26,100 bases of DNA, taken from JAWKVD01 sp041398225 (GTDB lineage: Bacteria; Pseudomonadota; Alphaproteobacteria; Caulobacterales; Hyphomonadaceae). This document shows positions 7,041 through 14,340 of this stretch, in pieces. The position numbers were made by a program, and so were the translations under genes. The notes beneath the pieces are model-generated. The model was given only the letters and a program-made list of their open reading frames with translations. It was not told where the DNA came from and did no database searches. How positions within the stretch are numbered: the first letter of the stretch is position 1; every line of letters begins with the position of its first letter. The DNA is taken from positions 1-26,100 of the forward strand of contig JAWKVD010000036.1 in assembly GCA_041398225.1 (NCBI GenBank), written 5' to 3'.

Positions 7041-7745
7041 ATGCCGGAAGTCAGTCCTCAGACGTTCATGATCGCCATCACCGGCGGGTCCGGTTCGGGC
7101 AAGACGACGCTGGCCGAGGTGCTCAAGGCCCGGCTGGGGGAGGGGCGGTGCGTCGTGGTCTCGGAAGACCACTATTATCTGCCGCGCGCGCTTCACACGC
7201 CCGACATGACCGGCAAGAGCAATGAAGAGGTCGAGCGCACGATCAATTTCGACGATCCGTCGAGTAAGGACATGGCGCTGTTCCACACCCATCTGGAGGC
7301 GCTGAAGGACGGACGGGCGATCGACCAGCCGGTCTACGATTTCGCCGTGCACGAGCGGGATCCGGCGCGCCTGCACCGAGTGGCGCCGCACGAGGTGGTG
7401 ATCGTCGAGGGCGTGCACGTGCTGACTGACCCGGCGTTCGCCGACCTGTTCGACCTCACCGTCTATGTGGATACCCCCGCCGATCTGCGGCTGGCGCGGC
7501 GCGTGCGGCGGGACTGGATGGAGCGGGGGCGGTCGCCTGAGCGGTCGCTGGACCAGTATCTGCGCTTTGTCCGGGCGGCGCATTTCCGCTTCACCGAGCC
7601 CGCGAAATACCTTTGCGACCTGGTGATCGCGGATGAAGGGGGCGCCGCTTTCCGTCCGGAGGGGCCGGACGATATGTGCGGCGACCGGCTCGCCTCGCCG
7701 GTGTGGTCGCGCCTCGGTTTGCTCGGCGTCATCGGGGCGTCATAG
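7041..7745 (+). CDS. udk: Uridine kinase-like P-loop phosphotransferase
   Basis: Predicted pyrimidine nucleoside salvage enzyme that phosphorylates uridine or cytidine with NTP. In 234 residues it shows a Walker A GGSGSGKT at 15-22, an early SEDHYY motif matching the conserved D-x-[YF]-Y of uridine kinases, NFDDPSSKD (substrate lid region), QPVYDFAVHERD, and VIVEGVHVL, the family's strand before the catalytic region. The R-rich LARRVRRDWMERGRSPE matches the lid with ATP-contacting arginines. It is about 20 residues longer than E. coli Udk, at the C-terminus. The start is the ATG at 7041, six bases after rbfA, so the two are probably one transcript. Phosphoribulokinase-type relatives share the fold, so the substrate is likely but not proven. 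Confidence 0.82.
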   Translation: MPEVSPQTFMIAITGGSGSGKTTLAEVLKARLGEGRCVVVSEDHYYLPRALHTPDMTGKSNEEVERTINFDDPSSKDMALFHTHLEALKDGRAIDQPVYDFAVHERDPARLHRVAPHEVVIVEGVHVLTDPAFADLFDLTVYVDTPADLRLARRVRRDWMERGRSPERSLDQYLRFVRAAHFRFTEPAKYLCDLVIADEGGAAFRPEGPDDMCGDRLASPVWSRLGLLGVIGAS

Positions 7746-8171
7746 ATATGCACAGACTGTCGTAAAACTGTCACCGGCGTTCGACGCAGAATATATAAAT
7801 ATATTACATGACCCTATGTCATTCATGACGGTTGCCGCCCGCGCGATTTATCCACAATTCATCGAACTGTCACATGCGAGCGCGCCCGTTTTCCGGGCGC
7901 CGGGCTTCGGTGGTCGACGGGCGCTGGCTGGTGTCGGGGAGGTCGAGATGGGCGCGATCAATTGGAACACACCGGACCGTGTCTTTATTTGACAGATTGA
8001 CGCATGTTCTGTCTGTACACAGCGGCGTGAAGTCGCTAGAGTGCTTGGCAGAAACCTGAAGGCGAAAACGCCAAACGGTCATCCCTCCCCCGTGAATGCC
8101 TCCCCTGCGAGTGTGGCCGCCGCCATGAAGCCGTGCGGCCGACAGACAAAGGTGAACGAGGGAGACCAGCG
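7746..8171. other. Non-coding 426-bp region with A/T tract, DnaA box and leader of the small membrane gene
   Basis: No convincing gene is present. The 7746-7870 part is strikingly A/T-rich for this genome. It holds a pure A/T run of 17 bases at 7790-7806, a short palindrome GTCAT-TC-ATGAC at 7818-7829, a perfect DnaA box at 7848-7856, and two copies of AACTGTCAC at 7766-7774 and 7865-7873. A 7-bp hairpin without a T-run lies at 7882-7900 (GCGCCCG/CGGGCGC). TTGACA at 7989-7994 may be the -35 of the following small gene, giving a leader of about 150 bases; no good -10 accompanies it. Confidence 0.45.
7848..7856 (+). promoter_or_regulatory. Perfect DnaA box
   Basis: TTATCCACA matches the high-affinity DnaA box exactly and lies 41 bases from a 17-base pure A/T run. 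Only this one perfect copy was seen in the region, so DnaA control of a promoter or DnaA titration is as plausible as an origin. Confidence 0.5.
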
Positions 8172-8399
8172 ATGGCTCATTCTCAATATCTTCGCGCCGG
8201 GCGCCAGGACGCCGACGAGTCGGTTGGCCTGCTGCGTGGGCTGGTTGTCGTGACCATCGGCATTCTGATGCTGGTCGGCATCGGCTTTGGCGCGATGGCG
8301 GCGATCAGCGCGCCGGACGGATGGCTGGCGCAGGCCGCACAGGCCGCGTCCTCGGCGAAGGATGCGCAGCTGATCAGCGGGCTTGAGAGCTTCTACTGA
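8172..8399 (+). CDS. Small single-span membrane protein of unknown function
   Basis: A 75-residue protein with a polar N-terminus (MAHSQYLRAGRQDADESVG), one strongly hydrophobic segment at about 22-44 (LVVVTIGILMLVGIGFGAMAAI), and a short C-terminal tail with an AQAAQAAS stretch. The ATG at 8172 has a strong ribosome-binding site (GAGGGAG at 8158-8164, seven bases upstream), which is why I prefer it to the longer in-frame start at 8133. It is preceded by a long non-coding region and followed by two hairpins. I do not recognise a family. The good start signal makes a real gene likely. Confidence 0.68.
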   Translation: MAHSQYLRAGRQDADESVGLLRGLVVVTIGILMLVGIGFGAMAAISAPDGWLAQAAQAASSAKDAQLISGLESFY

Positions 8400-8428
8400 C
8401 GGCCGCCGCCAGGCTTGATCCGCGACGC

Positions 8429-8459
8429 CCGGCCTGAGGCCGGATGCGCTTTCGAGCGC
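8429..8459. terminator. Two adjacent hairpins between the small membrane gene and fabI (possible terminator)
   Basis: CCGGCC-TGA-GGCCGG at 8429-8443 is followed at once by GCGCT-TTCG-AGCGC at 8446-8459, a stem with a UUCG loop. Both are perfect, sit between convergent genes and could end transcription from either side. Neither is followed by a real T-run, so the terminator call is weak. Confidence 0.35.
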
Positions 8460-8572
8460 CTTACCTCAGTGCGGTGCGGTTCAGCGCGCGGCGGTTCCGG
8501 GCGACACTGTTCTGAATGATGAGCCCGTCTGGATGATGAGGCTGGGCCGGGAGATGCGATCCCGGCGGTCGC

Positions 8573-9385
8573 TCACGCCTCCGGCGCGTCGGGCACGCCG
8601 ACGACATGGAAGCCCGCATCGACGTGGATGACCTCGCCGGCGATCGAACGGCCGATCGGCGACAGCAGGTAGAGTGCGCAGCCGGCGACGCCCTCCATCG
8701 AGGTGTCCTCCTTCAGCAACGACCATTCGCGGCCGGTGCTCATCAGCTGTTTGCCGCCGCGAATGCCCGCCATGGCGAGCGTGCGCATGGGGCCGGCGGA
8801 GATGGCGTTGACGCGGATGCCCTTAGGCCCGAGATCGCGCGCGGCGTAGCGTGTGGCGGCTTCCAGGCCGGCCTTGGCGACGCCCATCACATTGTAGGAC
8901 GGCACGACGCGCTCGGCGCCGAGATAGGTCAGGGTCACCATGGCGCCGCCGTTCGGCATCATGGCCGAGGCGCGCTTGGCCGCGTCGACGAAGGAGAAGA
9001 CCGAGATGTCCATGGCGCGGCGGAAGCCTTCGCGCGTGGTGTTCTCGACGAAGGAGCCCTGCAGCTCATCCTTGCCGGCGAAGGCGATGGCGTGAACGAG
9101 AAAATCGATGGTGGGCCATTTGGCGGCCAGTTCGGCGAAGGCGGCGTCCATCTGGGCGTCGTCGGTGACGTCGGCGGAGATCATCGTGTCCATGCCGATG
9201 GATTCGACCAGCGGGCGGACCCGGCGCTCCAGCGCTTCGCCCTGATAGGTGAAGGCCAGCTCGGCGCCCTGCGCCGCGAGCTGTTGCGAGATGCCCCAGG
9301 CGATCGAGTTCTGGTTCGCGACGCCCATGACGAGGCCGCGCTTGCCCGCCATCAGGTCGCCTTTCGGGAAGCTCAAGTCCGACAT
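8573..9385 (-). CDS. fabI: Enoyl-[acyl-carrier-protein] reductase (NADH), FabI
   Basis: Last reductive step of each fatty acid elongation cycle in the cytoplasm: trans-2-enoyl-ACP to acyl-ACP with NADH; the usual target of triclosan-type inhibitors. The 270-residue product has the atypical FabI cofactor motif GVANQNSIAWG (21-31), Y154 and the catalytic pair Y164-x6-K171 (SYNVMGVAK), and the GIRVNAISAGPMRTLA segment after it. The start is the ATG at 9385, with GGAGG at 9391-9395 on the minus strand; the frame stays open upstream but encodes Pro/Arg-rich low-complexity sequence, which is rejected. In many alphaproteobacteria fabI sits directly with fabA-fabB. Here it points the same way but lies about 5 kb away, beyond three plus-strand genes. 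Confidence 0.96.
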   Translation of the reverse strand: MSDLSFPKGDLMAGKRGLVMGVANQNSIAWGISQQLAAQGAELAFTYQGEALERRVRPLVESIGMDTMISADVTDDAQMDAAFAELAAKWPTIDFLVHAIAFAGKDELQGSFVENTTREGFRRAMDISVFSFVDAAKRASAMMPNGGAMVTLTYLGAERVVPSYNVMGVAKAGLEAATRYAARDLGPKGIRVNAISAGPMRTLAMAGIRGGKQLMSTGREWSLLKEDTSMEGVAGCALYLLSPIGRSIAGEVIHVDAGFHVVGVPDAPEA

Positions 9386-9724
9386 CGCATCCTCCGAACC
9401 GTTTCGGCGAACCGTTCCGGCGAGCCGTCTGGCCGCCGTGTTCGCCCCTGTCGTCCGCCCTGGACCGCGACCGGTTCGACCGGGCGGGGCGGTAGTCGTC
9501 CGCGTATGGCGGCGGGCAGGGGAGGTCAAGCGCCGAGGCGATGGCGGCGCAGGCGGGCGGGTCTGGCGGACGACAAGGGGCGGCGGCGGCGCACCGGGCC
9601 TGAAACGCCCGGTCGACAATAAACGCGTTCCGGTGACCGGACGTTAATTTTTCGGGGGCAAACAGTAACCTATTGGCGCGGCGACAGGTGTCCGGTTTCT
9701 GCGCGACCAGCGCACGGGACTGTC
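9386..9724. other. Divergent intergenic region between fabI and the chemoreceptor gene
   Basis: A 339-base non-coding stretch. It holds the fabI ribosome-binding site (GGAGG, minus strand) and a possible minus-strand -35 (TTGACC at 9529-9524, without a convincing -10). A very G-rich block occupies about 9475-9600, and a short A/T-rich patch around 9643-9675 may carry the plus-strand promoter. I see no gene, repeat or clear operator. Confidence 0.4.
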
Positions 9725-11887
9725 ATGCTCGCCCTTTTCGATCGTCTGCCCATTTCCCGGAAACTCATGATCGCCGTGTCCGGCTCAGCCCTTGTGCTGG
9801 GCGGCGCGCTCGGCGTGGTGGGCTATCTTCAGGCCGCGTATGAGCTGAACAAGTCGGCCGACCAGTCGCTGCTGGGGCTGGCGGACACGCGGCGCGACGC
9901 CTTGAGCGATTATCTGAAATCGATCCGCTCGGACCTCACCCTGATCGCCTCCAATCCGTGGACGGCCGATGCGCTCGAGGCTTTCCGGACGGGGTGGGAC
10001 GAGCTTGGCGCGAACCCGACCGAGACGCTTCAATCGCTCTATATCGACGACAATCCGAACCCGACCGGCCAGAAGGAAGAGCTGGATTTCGCGCCGGACG
10101 GCTCGGCCTATTCGGCCGCCCATGCGCAGCACCATCCATGGTTCCGGTCGTTCCTGCGCGAGCGCAGCTATTACGACATCTTCCTGTTCGATACCGAGGG
10201 CGACCTCGTCTACACGGTGTTCAAGGAGCTGGACTACGCCACCAATGTCGAATCCGGCGAGTGGAAGGACACCGATCTTGGCGGCGTGTTCCGCGCGGCG
10301 ATGGCGCTCGACAAGGGGCAGGTCGCGTTCCGGGATTTTCGCGCGTATGCGCCCTCGCATGATGCGCCGGCGTCGTTCATCGCCACCCCGATCTTCAACG
10401 CAGACGGCTCGCGCGCCGGGGTTCTGGCCTACCAGATGCCGATCGACGGCCTCAACCGGATCATGGGATCGACGGACGGTCTGGGCGAAACGGGCGAAGC
10501 GTATGCGGCGGGCGCCGACGGCCTGCTGCGGACGGACGCGCCGCGCCTGGAGCATTCGACAATTCTCAACGCCAGGGCCGCCTCCGAGCTGCTGATCCCC
10601 GCGGGGGTCGATCAGGACGCCATCACGCGGGCGCGCGGCATTGACGGCGAGCCGGTGATCGCGGCCTCGGCCCCGCTCGATTTCGAAGGCGTGCGCTGGA
10701 ACGTCGTGGTCGAGATGGATGAAGCCGAGGCGCTCGCCGGGCTTGTCGAATTGCGCAACCAGTTCCTGCTGACGACGTTCGGGCTGCTGGCGGCGGTGAC
10801 GGTTCTCGGGCTTCTGCTGGCGCGGCGCGTTTCCGGACCGATCCAGAACATCTCGGCGGCGACGCGCAAGATCGCGGACGGCGCGCTCGACACGCGCGTT
10901 CCCGGTCTCGACCGCAAGGACGAGATGGGACCGCTGGCGCAGGCGATCGACTCGTTCCGGCAGGCGATCATCGAAGGCAATGAAGCGGCCGAAAAGCAGA
11001 AGGCCGAAACGGAAGAACGCGCGCGCGTGACGGCGGCGCGGTCGGAGCGCATGGACCGGCTGACGCAGCAGTTCGAGACGACCGTCGGCACGCTGCTCTC
11101 CGAGGCGGTGGAGGCCTCGCGCCGGCTGGAGGAGTCTTCCTCGGCGATGTCGGCGATCGCCACCGAGACGGCGTCGCAGTCGGCGGCCGTGGCCGGCGCG
11201 TCCCAGGCCGCCTCTTCGAACGTGCAGAGCGTCGCGGCGGCGACCGAGGAATTGTCGATGTCGATCGGAGAGATCGCCCAGAAGATCGGCGCATCGTCGG
11301 CGGCGACGAAACAGGCCGCGACCCGCGCCGACGCCATGCATCAGCAGATTGTCGGGCTTCAGGAGGCGACCGGGTCGATCGGCGAGGTGGTCGAGCTGAT
11401 CACGGCGATCGCGGCGCAGACCAATCTCCTGGCGCTGAACGCGACCATCGAGGCGGCGCGCGCAGGCGACGCCGGCAAGGGCTTCGGCGTGGTCGCAAGC
11501 GAGGTGAAGGAGCTGGCGGACCAGACCGCTCAGGCGACGGACAGCATCAAGCTGCAGGTCGACCGCATCCAGGGCACGACCGACGAGACGGTCGAGAGCA
11601 TTCAGCAGATCATCCGGATGATCGACGAGTTGAACGAGGCGGCGGCGCAGATTTCGGCGGCGGCGCAACAGCAGTCGGCCGCCACCAACGACATTTCGAG
11701 AAACGTCCAGCAGGCCGCGAACGGCGTGCAGGAGGTCGACTCGAACATCGAGAGCGTCACCACCGCCGCGGGCGAGGCCGGGCAGACCGCCGCGATGGTC
11801 AAGGAATCCGGAGACGTGGTCTCCCGGTCCGCCCAGCGCCTGCGCGAGGAAGTCGAACGGTTCACGGCGGCGGCGCGTTCGGCTTGA
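9725..11887 (+). CDS. Methyl-accepting chemotaxis protein (transmembrane chemoreceptor)
   Basis: Inner-membrane receptor that senses a periplasmic ligand and controls CheA kinase through CheW. The 720 residues run in order: TM1 about 14-36; a large periplasmic sensor of about 310 residues with a Cache-like pattern (YYDIFLFDTEGDLVYTVFKE, then FIATPIFNADGSRAGVLAYQMP); TM2 about 347-366; HAMP about 367-418; and a long coiled-coil signalling domain whose conserved hairpin tip is at about 562-600 (IAAQTNLLALNATIEAARAG, GFGVVASEVKELA). The C-terminus FTAAARSA has no NWETF-like CheR/CheB tether. The start is the ATG at 9725, with a weak ribosome-binding site. No che or flagellar gene is in the window, so it is an orphan receptor. 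The ligand is unknown. Confidence 0.95.
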   Translation: MLALFDRLPISRKLMIAVSGSALVLGGALGVVGYLQAAYELNKSADQSLLGLADTRRDALSDYLKSIRSDLTLIASNPWTADALEAFRTGWDELGANPTETLQSLYIDDNPNPTGQKEELDFAPDGSAYSAAHAQHHPWFRSFLRERSYYDIFLFDTEGDLVYTVFKELDYATNVESGEWKDTDLGGVFRAAMALDKGQVAFRDFRAYAPSHDAPASFIATPIFNADGSRAGVLAYQMPIDGLNRIMGSTDGLGETGEAYAAGADGLLRTDAPRLEHSTILNARAASELLIPAGVDQDAITRARGIDGEPVIAASAPLDFEGVRWNVVVEMDEAEALAGLVELRNQFLLTTFGLLAAVTVLGLLLARRVSGPIQNISAATRKIADGALDTRVPGLDRKDEMGPLAQAIDSFRQAIIEGNEAAEKQKAETEERARVTAARSERMDRLTQQFETTVGTLLSEAVEASRRLEESSSAMSAIATETASQSAAVAGASQAASSNVQSVAAATEELSMSIGEIAQKIGASSAATKQAATRADAMHQQIVGLQEATGSIGEVVELITAIAAQTNLLALNATIEAARAGDAGKGFGVVASEVKELADQTAQATDSIKLQVDRIQGTTDETVESIQQIIRMIDELNEAAAQISAAAQQQSAATNDISRNVQQAANGVQEVDSNIESVTTAAGEAGQTAAMVKESGDVVSRSAQRLREEVERFTAAARSA

Positions 11888-11940
11888 CGCACTGACCCCA
11901 TTGCGGCTGGGTTCCCCTCGCCGTAAACCCTCTGGCTCTG

Positions 11941-11964
11941 GTCCGGCGCCCAACGACGCCGGAC
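11941..11964 (+). other. Stem-loop just upstream of the AAA ATPase gene
   Basis: Perfect 8-bp stem, GTCCGGCG (11941-11948) with CGCCGGAC (11957-11964), and an 8-base loop, ending 18 bases before the AGGGGAG ribosome-binding site of the next gene. There is no T-run, so it is not a standard terminator; it could attenuate or shape the leader mRNA. Confidence 0.4.
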
Positions 11965-11997
11965 GGCCGGGGGGCCGCAAGGCAGGGGAGCCGACCG

Positions 11998-13329
11998 TTG
12001 AGCGATCTGGGCGATCTGATCGAAACAGCGGACCTTGCGCCGGGCAAGGGCGCACTGTTGCGGGCCGTGGTCCGCGCGGCCGACGACGCGGTCGATCCCG
12101 AGGAAGCCTTCATCTGGCTGTCCCGCACAGAACCGGGCCCCTATGAGGCCGACGCGCGCGTTTTCGCGGCGAAATTCCTGATCACAAGAGATCGCGCCGA
12201 GACAGCGCTGCGCTGGCTCGATGGCGACGACCCGGCGGAGCAGCTGCAGCGTGCGCGGGCGCTGAAGGCGCTGGGCCGGATTGGCGAGGGGGCGGACGCC
12301 TATCGCAAGGCGGTGGCCGCGCAGCCGGCGCTGGCCGATCCTGAACTCGACGACGTATTCGCGCCCAAGGCCGCCGCGATGGCTGGGCAGGGCGGCAATG
12401 TGGTCAATCTGCGCGGCGAACGCATCGGCGCGGCGGAGGCCGGACAGGCCGGCGGTCCGCGCGCTGGCCGCGAGCGCAAGACCTTCGCGGATGTCGGCGG
12501 TCTGGACGAGGTGAAGAAGGACATCACCCGCAAGATCATTCTTCCGTTCCGCAAGCCCTCCCTGTTCAACAAGTTCAAGCGCAAGGCCGGCGGCGGGGTG
12601 CTGCTGTACGGTCCGCCCGGCTGCGGCAAGACGATGATCGCGCGGGCGACGGCCGGAGAGGTCGACGCGGAATTCATGCCGATCGAGATCGCCGAGGTTC
12701 TCGACATGTATATCGGCGAGTCTGAAAAACGGCTCGCGGGCGCGTTCGAGCGTGCGCGCGCAGCGACGCCGACCGTGCTGTTCTTCGACGAGATCGAAGC
12801 GCTGGCGGCGCGCCGGCGCTTCGGCCATGCCGATCATGGGGCGAGCCTTGTCTCGACGTTCCTGAGCGAACTGGACGGGGTGACGGCGGACAATGAAGGC
12901 GTTTTGGTGCTGGCCGCCACCAACGTGCCGTGGGCGATCGACAGCGCATTCCGGCGGCCGGGACGGTTCGACCGGGTGTTGTTCATACCGCCGCCCGACA
13001 AGGCGGCGCGTCTGGCGATTCTCCAGCTGGCGATGGCCGAGCGTCCGCAGGCGAGCGTCAATCTCGAACCGATCGCGGCGGCGACCAGCGGCTTTTCCGG
13101 CGCGGACATCACCGGGCTGGTTGAACTGGCGTGCGATTATGCGATCGAGGAAAGTCTGGACAGCGAGGAGGTCGTGCCGATTCGCCAGCAGCATCTCCAG
13201 GAAGCCGCGAAGACGCTGAAACCGACGACGCTGGAATGGCTCAGTCAGGCGCGCAACTTCGCCAAGTTCGCGAATGAAGGCGGTCTCTACGACGACGTCA
13301 CCGCCTTCCTCGACAAGCACGCGCGGTAG
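11998..13329 (+). CDS. FtsH/Vps4-type AAA ATPase with N-terminal helical (TPR-like) domain
   Basis: Classical AAA ATPase, 443 residues. The first 120 or so are Ala-rich helices of TPR-like character (AEQLQRARALKALGRIGEGADAYRKAV), then a flexible Gly/Ala linker about 125-160. The ATPase module follows: FADVGGLD, Walker A GPPGCGKT 205-212, a pore-loop-like MYIGESEK about 237-244, Walker B with D264-E265, sensor-1 N309 and the second-region-of-homology RRPGRFDR with the arginine fingers. The lid SGFSGADITGLVELA follows. No protease (HExxH) domain or membrane segment is present, so this is not FtsH itself but an unfoldase or disassembly motor. The start is the TTG at 11998, with AGGGGAG at 11983-11989. 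The next gene begins six bases after the stop and encodes a membrane TPR protein, which is probably its partner. Confidence 0.88.
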   Translation: MSDLGDLIETADLAPGKGALLRAVVRAADDAVDPEEAFIWLSRTEPGPYEADARVFAAKFLITRDRAETALRWLDGDDPAEQLQRARALKALGRIGEGADAYRKAVAAQPALADPELDDVFAPKAAAMAGQGGNVVNLRGERIGAAEAGQAGGPRAGRERKTFADVGGLDEVKKDITRKIILPFRKPSLFNKFKRKAGGGVLLYGPPGCGKTMIARATAGEVDAEFMPIEIAEVLDMYIGESEKRLAGAFERARAATPTVLFFDEIEALAARRRFGHADHGASLVSTFLSELDGVTADNEGVLVLAATNVPWAIDSAFRRPGRFDRVLFIPPPDKAARLAILQLAMAERPQASVNLEPIAAATSGFSGADITGLVELACDYAIEESLDSEEVVPIRQQHLQEAAKTLKPTTLEWLSQARNFAKFANEGGLYDDVTAFLDKHAR

Positions 13330-13335
13330 TCCGCG

Positions 13336-14301
13336 ATGCGCGGCGCCGGGGGCGGACTCGATCGGGATGCCAACGAGCGGGCCGCGTTCGCCCTGCTGGA
13401 GGCCGGCAACACGCCCGGCGCGGAGGCGCGCCTGCGCCAGATGCTCTCACGCGACGCCGGCGATGCGCGGGCGCTGGCGCTGCTGGCGCACTGCAAGCTC
13501 GTGCTGGGCGACCGGAAGGAAGCGCTGACGATCGCGCGGTCCGCAATGGCCAGCGATCCGGATGACGATCTGGTTCTGCGCGTGCTTGCGTCCGCATTGC
13601 TGGCGGCGGGCAAGTACAAGGAAGCGGACGAAATCGTCTCCTCGCTGGCGGAAGAAGATCCCAACGACAGCTCCATGCTGTTGCGTCTCGCCTACGCGCG
13701 CTTCAACCAGAAAAAATTTGTCGACGCCCGCGATTTGTTCGACGAGGCCGAGGACAAGGCGGGCGACAATGTTCGGGCGCTGATCGGTATCGCCCAGTTG
13801 CGCCTCGAGCAGTGGAACTATGAGCGCGCGCGCGAGCTGGCGCTGCGGGCGTTGCAGCTCGATCCGACGCGGGCGGAGATATTCCAGATACTCGCCGAGT
13901 GCGAACTGGCCTGGAAACGGCCGGGGGAAGCCTATGACCTTGCGCTAGAGGCGTTGCGGCTCGACCCCGGCGACCGCGACACGCTGCGGCTGCTCGCACG
14001 GGCGCGCGCCCGGCGCCATCTGGTGTTGCGGCCCTTCCTGCCCGGGATCGACTGGGTGGTGGAGATGGACCGCAGCGGCCTTGTGACCGTGCCGCTTCTG
14101 GTGGCCGTGCTCGGCGGATTGCTCGCCTATTGTCTCGTCTATGACATCGGCCGCGTGTTGGCGGGAGATCCGCCGGAGGTGCTGCTCTCGTGCGGTCTGG
14201 CCGCCGCGTTCGTGTTCGCTCTGGTGAGCTGGTTCACGGCGGTCCGCACGCGGCTGCAGATCCGCCGTGATCTCCGGAAGATCGCGCTTCCGAAGTTCTA
14301 G
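13336..14301 (+). CDS. Tetratricopeptide-repeat protein with two C-terminal membrane helices
   Basis: The 321-residue protein has about six TPR-type helical hairpins over residues 10-225, with typical spacing and A/L/Y positions (ARALALLAHCKLVLGDRKEAL, ASALLAAGKYKEADEIV, LAYARFNQKKFVDARDLFDEA, AELALRALQLDP, AYDLALEALRLDPGDRD). Two hydrophobic helices follow at about 248-268 and 282-302, and a basic C-tail (RLQIRRDLRKIALPKF). The likely topology is TPRs in the cytoplasm, tethered by a hairpin in the inner membrane. It starts six bases after the AAA ATPase stop, so the two are co-transcribed. The TPRs probably dock the ATPase or its substrates at the membrane (inference). The name of this pairing, if it has one, is not known to me. 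Confidence 0.85.
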   Translation: MRGAGGGLDRDANERAAFALLEAGNTPGAEARLRQMLSRDAGDARALALLAHCKLVLGDRKEALTIARSAMASDPDDDLVLRVLASALLAAGKYKEADEIVSSLAEEDPNDSSMLLRLAYARFNQKKFVDARDLFDEAEDKAGDNVRALIGIAQLRLEQWNYERARELALRALQLDPTRAEIFQILAECELAWKRPGEAYDLALEALRLDPGDRDTLRLLARARARRHLVLRPFLPGIDWVVEMDRSGLVTVPLLVAVLGGLLAYCLVYDIGRVLAGDPPEVLLSCGLAAAFVFALVSWFTAVRTRLQIRRDLRKIALPKF

Positions 14302-14340
14302 GCGGAGTTCCGCGCCGCCTGGGCGGGGACTTCGGGCCGG

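Noticed and set aside
7746..8171. Chromosomal replication origin
   Set aside because: Only one perfect DnaA box was found and none of the usual origin neighbours, so it is kept as a DnaA-site observation only.
9386..9619. N-terminal extension of fabI
   Set aside because: Pro/Arg/Gly-rich low-complexity sequence; the ATG at 9385 has a strong GGAGG and gives the normal FabI length.
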